A stretch of DNA of 64,000 bases from Leifsonia sp. 71-9 (GTDB taxonomy: Bacteria; Actinomycetota; Actinomycetes; Actinomycetales; Microbacteriaceae). Shown here piece by piece: positions 27,285 through 36,407 of the stretch (positions within the stretch are counted from its first letter, which is position 1; each line of letters begins with the position of its first letter). The DNA is taken from positions 119,689 to 183,688 of the forward strand of contig NZ_MKVJ01000019.1 of assembly GCF_001898805.1 (NCBI RefSeq). The letters are read 5' to 3'. Below the pieces are notes generated by a model that was not told where the DNA came from, ran no database searches, and saw only the letters and a list, made by a program, of their open reading frames with translations. The position numbers and the translations under genes were made by a program.

Positions 27285-27997
27285 AGCGCACGCTTACAAT
27301 CCTGTCGCTTTACCCCGCGCAGATGAACGTCTACGGCGACCGCGGCAACGTGCTCGTCCTCCGGCGTCGCCTGGAGTGGCGAGGCTACCGAGCCAACGTG
27401 CACGAACTCCATCCCGGCGAAACGCTCCCCCGAGACGTCGATCTCGTCGTCGGCGGAGGCGGCCAGGACCGCGGACAGGTCGCAATTCAACCGGACCTTC
27501 TTCGACACCGTCACGACTTGCGGGCAATGGCCGAAGACGGCACCCCAATGCTGATGGTGTGCGGGTTGTACCAGTTGTTTGGCCATTCCTTGCAAGTAAA
27601 CGACGGCACCCGACTGGCCGGGATCGGGATCCTGGACCTAGAGACCCGGCCAGCGCCCCAGCGCAGCATCGGCAACATCACCGCCGAAACGTCGGATTTT
27701 GGAACGCTCATCGGATACGAAAACCACGCCGGAGCGACCACTCTCGGCCCAGACACTCAACCCCTGGGCACAGTAGCGGCCGGCCAAGGCAACAACGGCA
27801 AAGACCGCACAGAAGGCGCACGCAGGTGGACCACCTTCGGCACGTACCTCCACGGGCCCCTCCTGCCACGCAATCCCTCCTTCGCCGATCACCTCATCCG
27901 CGTCGCGCTCGAACGTCGCTTCGGCCAGGTCGAGCTGCCTGATCTCAGCCACGCTGCCGAACAGCTGGCGCGGGCCTCCGGAAGTCGGCGTCGGTGA
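27281..27997 (+). CDS. gatD: lipid II isoglutaminyl synthase, glutamine amidotransferase subunit GatD
   Basis: 238 residues of the CobB/CobQ-like class I amidotransferase type. The start LTILSLYPAQMNVYGDRGNV is typical of GatD. The catalytic Cys is in MLMVCGLYQLFG and the His in TYLHGPLLPRNPSFAD. It hydrolyses glutamine and feeds ammonia to MurT. GTGA overlap with the next gene makes a three-gene wall operon. Confidence 0.9.
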   Translation: MKRTLTILSLYPAQMNVYGDRGNVLVLRRRLEWRGYRANVHELHPGETLPRDVDLVVGGGGQDRGQVAIQPDLLRHRHDLRAMAEDGTPMLMVCGLYQLFGHSLQVNDGTRLAGIGILDLETRPAPQRSIGNITAETSDFGTLIGYENHAGATTLGPDTQPLGTVAAGQGNNGKDRTEGARRWTTFGTYLHGPLLPRNPSFADHLIRVALERRFGQVELPDLSHAAEQLARASGSRRR

Positions 27998-28965
27998 CGC
28001 CCCGACATGCCCGAGGGCTGGAAACTCGAATCGCGCAAGCCCGAAGGGCTAGTCGCGAAACGTTCGCTCTGCTGCGCTCGATGTGGGCTGACTATACGCA
28101 CTTGCGGCCGCTGGCGCTAAGGCCTTACCAGGAGCGCCTGACCTTCGCGTGGTCAATTATTACCGGCGCAATTCTCATCGCAGCAGTGACGGTGAGCCTT
28201 GGAGCGGTCTACGGCATCATCGCTCCCGCCGGCACTATCGACCGCGGCCTCAGCGAACCTGCGACCGCTACCTCTCCCCCAGAGACGCGACCGGTCCCCA
28301 GCATCGCGCCCACTCCGGTGCAGCTGCGAGTGTACTCGCTGACTGACCCCGGTAGCCCTTGGTTCCTCGTCAACAAGCTCCGCCCCATCCCCGGCGCTGC
28401 CACCTATGAACCCGGTGACCTGACAACCCTCCCCCCGAATATCCCCAACCCAAATGGTCAATCCCTCCGCCGGGCTGCAGCAGCAGCATTCGTCCAGCTC
28501 GCCGCCGCCGCGAAAGCTGAAACCGGAGCGACTCTCGTCGCCCAAAGCGGATACCGCTCCTTCAAATACCAGACCGATGTCTACGCCTCCTACACAAAGT
28601 CCGACGGAGGAGCTTCGAACGCGGACGCAACGAGCGCACGACCCGGTTACAGCGAACATCAGACGGGGATGGCTGTCGACATCCTCGACACGCAAAGCGG
28701 TTGCGGGCTCGAGGACGATTGTTTCGGAAGGTCGCCCACGGGGGTGTGGCTTGCTGCAAACGCCTACCGATACGGATGGGTCCTTCGCTACCCGCCCAAA
28801 AAATCGATGGTCACGGGGTTCGCTTACGAGCCATGGCACTTTCGGTGGGTCGGCACAGCGTTGGCGTCCCAGCTCCGCGACAGCGGAAAGCAGACATTGG
28901 AAGAGCTCTTCGGGCTTGCTCCCGCGCCCAACTATTCTGACCAACCAGAAATGACCGCACACTAG
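27994..28965 (+). CDS. VanY-like D,D-carboxypeptidase (peptidase M15B), membrane anchored
   Basis: 323 residues. A cytosolic basic stretch and one membrane helix (about 51-73) lead to a Pro/Thr linker and an extracellular M15B domain. Zinc and active-site motifs are AQSGYRSFKYQ, RPGYSEHQTGMAVDI (His and Asp ligands) and YEPWHFRWVG (catalytic Glu, His ligand). It should trim terminal D-Ala from peptidoglycan stems. The join to murT-gatD points to coordinated changes of the stem peptide: amidation plus D-Ala removal. Confidence 0.88.
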   Translation: MTPRHARGLETRIAQARRASRETFALLRSMWADYTHLRPLALRPYQERLTFAWSIITGAILIAAVTVSLGAVYGIIAPAGTIDRGLSEPATATSPPETRPVPSIAPTPVQLRVYSLTDPGSPWFLVNKLRPIPGAATYEPGDLTTLPPNIPNPNGQSLRRAAAAAFVQLAAAAKAETGATLVAQSGYRSFKYQTDVYASYTKSDGGASNADATSARPGYSEHQTGMAVDILDTQSGCGLEDDCFGRSPTGVWLAANAYRYGWVLRYPPKKSMVTGFAYEPWHFRWVGTALASQLRDSGKQTLEELFGLAPAPNYSDQPEMTAH

Positions 28966-29053
28966 CTAAACGCTGTCTCACGCTCTCTTCGACCCGGGGA
29001 ACAGACACCAGCGCGAGTAGGTCCGCTGTGACTACTCCCAGGCAACCTTCCGG

Positions 29054-29072
29054 TATACCCCGGGTGGGTATA
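29054..29072. promoter_or_regulatory. CsoR-type copper operator
   Basis: Perfect 7-5-7 inverted repeat TATACCC-CGGGT-GGGTATA ending 10 bases before the ATG at 29083, the standard CsoR box. It implies Cu(I)-dependent derepression of that membrane protein. Confidence 0.82.
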
Positions 29073-29082
29073 TCATCCAGTT

Positions 29083-30570
29083 ATGGATCCCGCCTTGCCG
29101 ACCGGTGTTGGGCGCCCGAGTGGGTGGATGATTGTCGGCGCGAGCGGGCTGGGGCTCGCGTCGGCGTATTGGGACGACTCGTGGCATTCCACGCTCGGCC
29201 GAGATAGTGCCCTGATTCCTCCGCATCTTCTGTTGTACGCATCGATCGTCGCGGTTGGCTTAATCTTGGGTCTCTGGGCGGTGCGGATACTTCGCGTTAC
29301 TCGTTCCTTGAATGCCCTTGTTCGCGCGCCGGGGCTAATCCTCGCCGCGGCAAGCGCTACTGCCACAGCGATCGCCGCTCCCGCTGATGCCTTTTGGCAC
29401 AGTACTTTTGGTCGCGACGCAGTCTTGTGGTCGCCTCCGCACCTGCTGTCGGTGATTTCAACGACGGTCCTCTTGGGTGCGATGCTGGTCAGCGTTTCGG
29501 ATCGACCGTGGCGCCAGTTGCAGATCGGGCTATCCGCCGTCGTGCTGGCTGCAGCTCAGATCCTTGTGATGGAGTACGACACGGATGTCCCTCAGTTCAG
29601 TGAGAAGCTCTATCTGCCTGTTGCTCTGCTCTCGTTGCTGAGCGCTGGGTGGGTGATCATTCGCACGACCGGGTTCCCATTCGCCCTCACAACGGCGATC
29701 GTCGCGTATTTCCTGTTGCGCGCGGCGCTGACCGCCGGGCTCACCGGGGCGGGTTGGTTGGCGCCGGACCTGCCGCTTGCGCTTCTCGGGCTGGCGGCCG
29801 TTGATCTTCTTCAGAGCCTGCCACGGTTGCGATGGTTGGTCGCCGCCAGTATCGTGGCCGCCCTTGAATCCTTCCTCTCTGCAATCGGGCTCAGCAGCGT
29901 GGAGATAGAGTCGATTCTGCCGTGGACGATGGCAGTGGTGGGCGCGGCTCTCGTCGCTGTCTTTGTGGTCGGCGTCAGGAATCGCGCTGTTACAGCGACG
30001 ATCGTTCTCCTGCTCGGGTTGAGTTTTGCGCTGCTCACACCGGAGCCGGCTAGCGCGCATGATCCCGGGCAGGGGCCGTCCTTCGGAACGGCGGCCCTTT
30101 CGGTCCAGGGTGACGGGTGGGGCGAGCTTACCGTTACCGTGGACGACTTCCGCACCACGGCGACAATGGCGGGTCGGGCGTGGCTGGTTGCCCGGCGGGC
30201 CGGCCAAACGATTACGGCACCGCTGGCGGCCGGGTCGGTGAGCAGGTCCGGTCGGGCGACCGGTCGAATCTCACTTCCACGTCCAGGCCTGTGGTTCGTC
30301 TACGCCGACGTTTCATCCTCTGTCGGGAAGCTTGAGGTGTGGCTTCCGATCTCCCAGGACTTCACTGGAACCATCAACCAAACTCGGCCCCTATATCAAC
30401 CGACGGAAACTCGTGAATGGTCCCCGCCGCAATACCTCTTTGCCGTGTCACTTGTCGCGATCGGAGCGGTGCTCGTGGTCTGGTTGATCGTCTGCGTACG
30501 CCGAGTCCCGACCTCGGGAGCCACGCGGCGGTCTTACACGAGCGGCCCTCCCCCATCATTGCCTGGTTGA
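29083..30570 (+). CDS. polytopic membrane protein of a copper regulon, unknown family
   Basis: 495 residues with about ten membrane helices, an extracellular domain (about 325-440, after PEPASAHDPGQGPSFG) and a final helix. The first half contains an internal repeat: WHSTLGRDSALIPPHLLLY and, about 80 residues later, WHSTFGRDAVLWSPPHLLSV. Conserved histidines at helix ends suggest metal or heme binding. The external domain looks like a beta-sandwich (LSVQGDGWGELTVTVDDF), recalling CopC-type domains without a clear match. It stands alone behind a CsoR box. Function unknown; copper uptake, export or redox handling are all possible. Confidence 0.75.
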   Translation: MDPALPTGVGRPSGWMIVGASGLGLASAYWDDSWHSTLGRDSALIPPHLLLYASIVAVGLILGLWAVRILRVTRSLNALVRAPGLILAAASATATAIAAPADAFWHSTFGRDAVLWSPPHLLSVISTTVLLGAMLVSVSDRPWRQLQIGLSAVVLAAAQILVMEYDTDVPQFSEKLYLPVALLSLLSAGWVIIRTTGFPFALTTAIVAYFLLRAALTAGLTGAGWLAPDLPLALLGLAAVDLLQSLPRLRWLVAASIVAALESFLSAIGLSSVEIESILPWTMAVVGAALVAVFVVGVRNRAVTATIVLLLGLSFALLTPEPASAHDPGQGPSFGTAALSVQGDGWGELTVTVDDFRTTATMAGRAWLVARRAGQTITAPLAAGSVSRSGRATGRISLPRPGLWFVYADVSSSVGKLEVWLPISQDFTGTINQTRPLYQPTETREWSPPQYLFAVSLVAIGAVLVVWLIVCVRRVPTSGATRRSYTSGPPPSLPG

Positions 30571-30623
30571 TGAGGACTGAAGCTGCTCCCGGTCGCCCTC
30601 GTCTAGGCCGCCTGCCCGGGTGC

Positions 30624-30926
30624 TTACGACCGGACCAACCGCGCTATCGCGTCCGATGCTTCCTTGATCTTGGCGTCCGCTTCCGCGCCGCCCAGCTTGA
30701 CCGCGTCTGTGACGCAGTGTTTGAGGTGGTCGTCGACGAGTCCAAGAGCCACCGATTGCAGCGCCGAGGTGAGCGCGGAAATCTGGGTGAGGATGTCGAT
30801 GCAATACTGCTCCTCGTCGACCATCCGATACACCCCACGGGTCTGGCCCTCGATCCGCTTCAGACGGTTGAGGTATTTGTCCTTATCGGTGATGTAGCCA
30901 TGCGTTGATTCGGTAGCGGTGTCCAT
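30624..30926 (-). CDS. csoR: copper-sensing repressor CsoR
   Basis: 100 residues, all helical. The Cu(I) ligands Cys-His-Cys are visible in EEQYCIDILTQISALT, VDDHLKHCV. The helix-1 motif LNRLKRIEGQTRGVYRMV is the DNA-binding surface of the family. It binds GGGTA-type dyads and releases them on Cu(I) loading. It lies 26 bases after copB on the same strand, at the distal end of the copper operon. The ATG at 30926 gives the canonical length. Confidence 0.95.
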   Translation of the reverse strand: MDTATESTHGYITDKDKYLNRLKRIEGQTRGVYRMVDEEQYCIDILTQISALTSALQSVALGLVDDHLKHCVTDAVKLGGAEADAKIKEASDAIARLVRS

Positions 30927-30952
30927 CGTCTGTCTTTCTTCGGTTGCCTTTT

Positions 30953-33172
30953 TTACGCTTGTCGCGCCAGCTCTGGCGGAGCAGGTTGATCGGTTCGATC
31001 GAGCATGGCACGGGTGCTCACTTCTGGTCGCAAGTCCAGGCGACGCAACAGCTGCGCGTTCAGTGCGACGACGATCGTGGACAGCGACATCAAGATCGCG
31101 CCGACCGACATCGGCAACACGAATCCTATGGGAGCCAGAACACCCGCCGCGAGCGGCACCGAGATCAAGTTGTAGCCGGCCGCCCACCACAGGTTTTGCT
31201 TCATTTTGCGGTAACTGGCTCGGGACAGCTGGATGACCGAGAGCACCGAGCGGGGATCGTCGCTGGCGAGAATGACGCCAGCGGACGCGATCGCGACATC
31301 AGTGCCGGCGCCGATCGCGATCCCGACGTCGGCCTGGGCCAGCGCGGGCGCGTCGTTGACACCGTCACCCACCATCGCCACCTTGCGGCCTTCGGCCTGC
31401 AGTTCTTTCACCTTGGCGGCTTTGTCTTCCGGGCGGACGCTAGCGAAGTAGCGGTCGATTCCGAGTTCGGTGGCAACGGATTTGGCGACAGCGTCAGCGT
31501 CACCGGTGATCATGACGACGTCTACGTTTTGGGCGTGAAGCGCTTCGACGGCTTGCCTGGACTCTTCGCGCACTTCGTCGGCGAGTTTGAGCGCGCCGAC
31601 GACCTGCCCGTCGACCAGTACGTGCAAAATGATCGCTCCCTCTTCGCGCCAGTCATAGGCGACATCGAGTTCGTAGCCGTTCTCCTGCTCCAGGAGGCGC
31701 GGGCCGCCGACCTGGACTCGAGAACCGTCAACAATTGCAGTTACACCGATCGCCGGGGACGATTCGAACCCGGTGGCTCTCGGAACAGTGAGTTGCCAGT
31801 CGTTTGCCGCGTTCACGATCGCTCGGGCGAGTGGGTGTTCGGAGTCGCTCTCTGCAGCGGCGGCCAGAGCGAGCACACGAGCCTTGTCGTAATCGTCGGT
31901 CGCTTCGATCGCGGACACGGTCGGTTCGCCCTTGGTGAGCGTTCCAGTCTTGTCGAACAAGACGGTGTTCACCGTCCGCATGCTCTCCAGCGCCAGCCGG
32001 TCCTTGATCAGCACGCCGCCACGCGCCGCTCTCTCGGTCGCGATCGACACGACGAGCGGGATCGCGAGGCCGAGTGCGTGCGGGCAGGCGATCACCAGAA
32101 CGGTGATGGTACGCACGACCGCGTCGTCTGGGAGCCCGATCAGGGTCCAGACGATCGCTGTAATGATGCCGGAGCCGAGAGCGAACCAGAAAAGCCATCC
32201 AGCAGCGGTATCGGCGATCCGTTGGGCGCGGGAGGAAGAGTTCTGGGCTTCAGTGACCAGGCGTTGGATGCCGGCCAGGGCGGTGTCATCGCCGACAGCG
32301 GTGATCTCTACCCGCAGGCCGGAGTCGGTGGCGACCGTCCCGGCGATGACGATGTCACCTGAACCGCGTCGGACGGTGCGCGATTCACCGGTGATCATGG
32401 ACTCGTCCATGCTCGCCGAACCGTCCACGATCTTTCCGTCGGCCGGGACGCGGCCACCGGGCCGGACCACGACCATGTCCCCGACCTGCAACTCGGACGG
32501 TGGTACCGGTATGGTCCGCTCGCCGTCGACCCGTTCGGCCTCGTCCGGTAGGAGCGCGGCCAGGGAGTCGAGGGCGGAGGTTGTCTGGGCGAGGGAACGC
32601 ATCTCGATCCAGTGCCCGAGAAGCATGATCACGATCAGCAGGGCGAGTTCCCACCAAAAGTCGAGCTGGTGGTCGAGGATCCCAAGGCTCGCGCCCCACG
32701 ATGCAAAGAACGCCACCGTGATGGCCAAAGCGATCAGCAGCATCATCCCGGGTTTCCGGGAACGAAGTTCAGCGGCGGCACCGATGAGGAAAGGCCTCCC
32801 ACCCCACACGTACATGACCGTGCCCAGGACCGGCGAGATCCAGCCGATCCATGCAGCGTCGGGGAGGTGGTAGCCGAGGATCATCGCGAACATTTGGGAG
32901 AAGACGACGACCGGCACGGCCACGACCAGCATGACCCAGAACAGGCGATGGAATTGCCCGACGTGGTCGCCGTGACCGGCATGCCCAGTCATGTCGTGCC
33001 CACTATGCCCAGCCATATCGTGACCGTCGTGGCCCGCCATGTCGTGGCCGGCGTGGGTGGACGTCTTCGGTTCCTCCGGTCGGGTCGTGTCGTGGTGGGC
33101 GTGCGCATCCGGACCGGTCTGCACGGTGTGCGCGGGGACGGAGTGGTTGTCCCGCCCGGCGTGATTGGTCAT
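30953..33172 (-). CDS. copB: CopB-type P1B copper-transporting ATPase
   Basis: 739 residues. The N-terminus is His/Met-rich with repeats of GHDMAGHDGHDMAGHSGHDM type instead of a CxxC HMA domain. The transport motif in helix 6 is CPH (VIACPHALGLAIPLVV), which marks the P1B-3/CopB class. Phosphorylation site DKTGTLTKGEPTV, HP motif SEHPLARAIV, and [18 protein letters not shown] complete the core. It probably exports copper (Cu+/Cu2+). The ATG at 33172 has GGTAGG upstream; a longer in-frame extension is unlikely. Confidence 0.93.
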   Translation of the reverse strand: MTNHAGRDNHSVPAHTVQTGPDAHAHHDTTRPEEPKTSTHAGHDMAGHDGHDMAGHSGHDMTGHAGHGDHVGQFHRLFWVMLVVAVPVVVFSQMFAMILGYHLPDAAWIGWISPVLGTVMYVWGGRPFLIGAAAELRSRKPGMMLLIALAITVAFFASWGASLGILDHQLDFWWELALLIVIMLLGHWIEMRSLAQTTSALDSLAALLPDEAERVDGERTIPVPPSELQVGDMVVVRPGGRVPADGKIVDGSASMDESMITGESRTVRRGSGDIVIAGTVATDSGLRVEITAVGDDTALAGIQRLVTEAQNSSSRAQRIADTAAGWLFWFALGSGIITAIVWTLIGLPDDAVVRTITVLVIACPHALGLAIPLVVSIATERAARGGVLIKDRLALESMRTVNTVLFDKTGTLTKGEPTVSAIEATDDYDKARVLALAAAAESDSEHPLARAIVNAANDWQLTVPRATGFESSPAIGVTAIVDGSRVQVGGPRLLEQENGYELDVAYDWREEGAIILHVLVDGQVVGALKLADEVREESRQAVEALHAQNVDVVMITGDADAVAKSVATELGIDRYFASVRPEDKAAKVKELQAEGRKVAMVGDGVNDAPALAQADVGIAIGAGTDVAIASAGVILASDDPRSVLSVIQLSRASYRKMKQNLWWAAGYNLISVPLAAGVLAPIGFVLPMSVGAILMSLSTIVVALNAQLLRRLDLRPEVSTRAMLDRTDQPAPPELARQA

Positions 33173-33255
33173 GGTTCCTACCCTGTAACGGTTGCAGGTT
33201 TCTGTCGAGATCAGCTCTGGCGTCGAGACGACGCCTAATGCCAGTCGCGGTTGCG

Positions 33256-33510
33256 TCAGGCGGTGGCGTAGCGGGCGGGGTCGGCGTCGAACTTGGGTCC
33301 GCATCCGGCGCAGCAGAGGTAGTAGCGGGTGCCCTCGTAGTCGCGGTAAAGGCCAGCCGCTTCTGCGTCCGCCTTGACGACCAGGCTGCCCTTCATGACC
33401 GGGCATTCTGCCAGGTCGGTGGCGGCCGGTCCGAGCAGGTTCTGGGTCCCGGTGGGCGCCCCGTGATGGTGATCGGGTGCGCTGGGGGTGTGGTGGTGGT
33501 TGTCGGTCAT
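33256..33510 (-). CDS. YHS-type metal-binding protein
   Basis: 84 residues. The N-terminal tail is His-rich (MTDNHHHTPSAPDHHHG). The YHS-like domain has ECPVMKGSLVVKADAEAAGL and YRDYEGTRYYLCCAGCGPKF, with the usual Cys pair. Such proteins bind copper or other soft metals beside P-type ATPases. It lies between the copA and copB genes with gaps of 39 and 83 bases, in the same direction, and could deliver copper to either. Confidence 0.8.
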   Translation of the reverse strand: MTDNHHHTPSAPDHHHGAPTGTQNLLGPAATDLAECPVMKGSLVVKADAEAAGLYRDYEGTRYYLCCAGCGPKFDADPARYATA

Positions 33511-33549
33511 GGCAGTTTCTTCCTTCGACGGTTGGGTTGGTGGGTGGGT

Positions 33550-35862
33550 TCAGGCGCTTTGAGGGGCCTGCTTGGCGGTCGCGCGCTGTACGAGCCTCTC
33601 TGTGTTGCTTGCGTTCGACTCGAACGAGCGGAGGCGGAGGCTGTTGCTTACGACGAAGACGCTGGAGAACGCCATCGCGGCGCCCGCGAGCATGGGATTC
33701 AGCAGGCCCAGAGCAGCCAACGGGATGGCTGCCACGTTGTAGGCGAACGCCCAGAAGAGGTTGACTTTGATTGTGCTGAGGGTGCGCCGGGAGAGACGGA
33801 TTGCGTCTGCGGCGGAGCGGAGGTCGCCGCGCACCAGGGTGAGGTCCGCGGCTTCGATGGCGACGTCCGTGCCGGTACCCATCGCCAAGCCGAGATCGGC
33901 CTGGGCCAGGGCGGCGGCGTCGTTGACGCCGTCACCGACCATCGCAACGACTTTGCCTTCGGCCTGCAGCCGGGTCACGATAGCGACTTTCTCCCTGGGA
34001 AATACCTCGGCGATGACCTGCTCGATCCCAACCTGTGCGGCAACCTGGTTGGCGACAGTCTCGTTGTCGCCGGTGAGGAGTACGGGCGTAAGGCCCAGTC
34101 GTTTGAATTGTGTGATCGCCTCGGCGCTGGTGTTTTTGATCGCATCCGCTACGACGAGAACGCCACGCGCGGTTCCGTCCCAGGCGACGACGATCGCGGT
34201 TTGCCCTGCCTCTTCGGCAGCTTCCTTGGCAGTGACAAGCGTCGAATCGGCCGGAACCGACCATTCTGTCAGCAGCGAATTACGCCCGACCAATACGAGG
34301 CGACCGTTGACGACGCCCTGCACGCCCATTCCTTCAATGTTGGCGAACGACTCGACCGTGGGAAGGGTTCCGACGCGTTGCGTGGCTCCCTTGGCGACGG
34401 CTTGCGCGATGGGGTGCTCAGAGGCGTCTTCGACGGCGCCTGCCAGTCTCAGTAGTTCGGCCTCCTCGACCCCTTCGGCCGTGTGAATGGCCACGAGGGT
34501 CATCTTGCCGGTGGTGACCGTGCCCGTCTTGTCGAGCACGATCGTGTCCACCTTGCGGGTGGATTCGAGTACTTCCGGTCCCTTGATGAGGATGCCGAGC
34601 TGGGCGCCACGGCCGGTTCCGACCAGCAGCGCGGTCGGTGTCGCCAGCCCGAGCGCGCACGGGCAGGCGATGATCAAGACAGCGACAGCGGCGCTGAAGG
34701 CGGCTTCGATCGGGAATCCGCTTGCCAGCCAGACGACGAGTGTGGTGACGGCGATTGCGATCACGATGGGGACGAACACGCCGGAGATTTTGTCCGCCAG
34801 GCGCTGCACTTCGGCCTTGCCCGATTGTGCATCCTCAACGAGCTCCGCCATCTGTGCCAACTGGGTATCTGTTCCGACTCTCGTCGCGCGGACGACAAGC
34901 CGTCCGCCGGCGTTCACGGTTGCGCCCACCACGCTGTCGCCCACACCAACCTCGACTGGGACAGATTCGCCGGTCAGCATGGACGCGTCGACCGCGCTCG
35001 TGCCGTCCACGACGACACCGTCGGTGGCAATCTTCTCCCCTGGGCGCACCACGAACTCGTCCGCGACGGCGAGCTGATCGGTGGGGATGCGCGTCTCGAT
35101 GCCGTTACGGAGCACGGCCACGTCCTTGGCGCCGAGCGCCAGAAGGGCGCGCAATGCTGCACCAGCCTGGCGCTTCGAACGTTTCTCGAAGTATCGGCCG
35201 GCTAGGACGAACATCGTCACTCCGGCAGCGACCTCGAGATAGATGTTGCCGGCGCCGGTGTTGTGGGCGACCGAAAATTCAAAACCGTGGGTCATCCCTG
35301 GCATTCCGGCCGTGCCAAAGAACAGGGCATATAGAGACCAGAGCAGGGCAGCGGACGTGCCGACGGAGACAAGCGTGTCCATCGTCGCTGCCCCATGCCG
35401 GAGGTTGATGAACGCGGCCTTGTGGAACGGCCAACCGGCCCACACGATCACCGGGGCGGCCAGCGTCAATGACAACCATTGCCAATCGGTGAACTGGAAC
35501 GCCGGAACCATTGCCAGCGCGATCACCGGAACAGAAAGCGCGATGCTCCCGACCAGTCGCTGTCGCAGCGCAATGTGCTCCGCGTCGGGGGCGTCCTCGG
35601 GCGCTGCGTTTTGCGGAGCCACGACCGGAAGCGTGGCGCTATATCCTGCCTTCTCCACCTCGGCGATCAGCGTCTGCGGATCGAATTCGGCCGGGGCGCT
35701 CACCCGCGCCTTCTCGGTGGCGTAGTTCACCGTCGCGTTGATCCCGTCGAGCTTGTTCAGCTTCTTCTCGATTCGCATCGCGCACGATGCGCAGGTCATT
35801 CCCCCGATTTCGAGTTCGATGTTCGCGGCAGGAGGTGGTACGAGCGCTTCGTTTGTGGCCAT
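33550..35862 (-). CDS. copA: CopA-type P1B Cu(I)-exporting ATPase
   Basis: 770 residues. One N-terminal HMA domain ([20 protein letters not shown] type, with CxxC) is followed by eight membrane helices. The transport motif is CPC ([20 protein letters not shown]), the P-site [27 protein letters not shown] and [18 protein letters not shown]. This is the P1B-1 Cu(I) pump class. It lies 204 bases after copZ; together with copZ, the YHS gene, copB and csoR it forms a leftward copper operon headed by CsoR dyads. Confidence 0.95.
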   Translation of the reverse strand: MATNEALVPPPAANIELEIGGMTCASCAMRIEKKLNKLDGINATVNYATEKARVSAPAEFDPQTLIAEVEKAGYSATLPVVAPQNAAPEDAPDAEHIALRQRLVGSIALSVPVIALAMVPAFQFTDWQWLSLTLAAPVIVWAGWPFHKAAFINLRHGAATMDTLVSVGTSAALLWSLYALFFGTAGMPGMTHGFEFSVAHNTGAGNIYLEVAAGVTMFVLAGRYFEKRSKRQAGAALRALLALGAKDVAVLRNGIETRIPTDQLAVADEFVVRPGEKIATDGVVVDGTSAVDASMLTGESVPVEVGVGDSVVGATVNAGGRLVVRATRVGTDTQLAQMAELVEDAQSGKAEVQRLADKISGVFVPIVIAIAVTTLVVWLASGFPIEAAFSAAVAVLIIACPCALGLATPTALLVGTGRGAQLGILIKGPEVLESTRKVDTIVLDKTGTVTTGKMTLVAIHTAEGVEEAELLRLAGAVEDASEHPIAQAVAKGATQRVGTLPTVESFANIEGMGVQGVVNGRLVLVGRNSLLTEWSVPADSTLVTAKEAAEEAGQTAIVVAWDGTARGVLVVADAIKNTSAEAITQFKRLGLTPVLLTGDNETVANQVAAQVGIEQVIAEVFPREKVAIVTRLQAEGKVVAMVGDGVNDAAALAQADLGLAMGTGTDVAIEAADLTLVRGDLRSAADAIRLSRRTLSTIKVNLFWAFAYNVAAIPLAALGLLNPMLAGAAMAFSSVFVVSNSLRLRSFESNASNTERLVQRATAKQAPQSA

Positions 35863-36066
35863 GTGATCCTCCGGGATCGGGCAGCGCCAACAGGCGGATG
35901 AATGGATTGGCGGTGCGAGGGGCCGGTGTAACTCACGGGCGACTGCTCAGCGTGAGTGGGTGAACATCCCACCGCGTCTGCCGGGAACAGCAGCCGGACG
36001 ATGGTGAGGCTGGCGCCAAAGGAGGCATCCAGCCCCACTCCAACCTGTTTGATGGGTGAGCTCAGC

Positions 36067-36276
36067 TCAGACACGAACGGCTGAGTAGCCCGCCTCCTTG
36101 ACCGCGGCGAAGACTTGTGCGTCATCAAGGTCGGTCGCGCTGGTCACAACCAGCTTGCCGGTTGTTGCGGACACGTCGATGTTTTCGATACCTGCGATCT
36201 GTTCCACTTCTTCGCGGACCGACATCTCACAGTGACCGCAGGTCATCCCGGTGACTTCATACTCAGTCGTCGACAT
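36067..36276 (-). CDS. copZ: copper chaperone CopZ
   Basis: 69 residues forming a single HMA domain: EYEVTGMTCGHCEMSVREEV with the MTCxHC copper site, then VKEAGYSAVRV. It carries Cu(I) to CopA and may hand it to CsoR. The second ATG (36276) is used because GGAGG lies 7 bases upstream; the first ATG (36282) is only 1 base from that site. It is the first gene behind the double CsoR operator. Confidence 0.93.
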   Translation of the reverse strand: MSTTEYEVTGMTCGHCEMSVREEVEQIAGIENIDVSATTGKLVVTSATDLDDAQVFAAVKEAGYSAVRV

Positions 36277-36291
36277 TGTCATTCCTCCAGA

Positions 36292-36345
36292 AATACGGGC
36301 AAGGGGTATCCTTCCCTCAACAACATGATACCCCCTGCCCGTATT
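36292..36345. promoter_or_regulatory. double CsoR operator ahead of copZ
   Basis: Two 19-bp inverted copies with one mismatch, AATACGGGCAAGGGGTATC (36292-36310) and GATACCCCCTGCCCGTATT (36327-36345), separated by 16 bases. Each has the ATAC/GTAT plus G/C-tract form of a CsoR site. The arrangement could bind two tetramers, or form a hairpin in RNA. Confidence 0.78.
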
Positions 36346-36407
36346 CCACCAAAGTGAGCATGCGCCACGAATGTGCCCGATGTTCGTGCGGACAGTCGAC
36401 GCGGCTG

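Noticed and set aside
31755..31790. tRNA-like sequence gattcgaacccggtgg
   Set aside because: It lies within copB coding sequence and has no partner stems, so it is not a tRNA or an attachment site.
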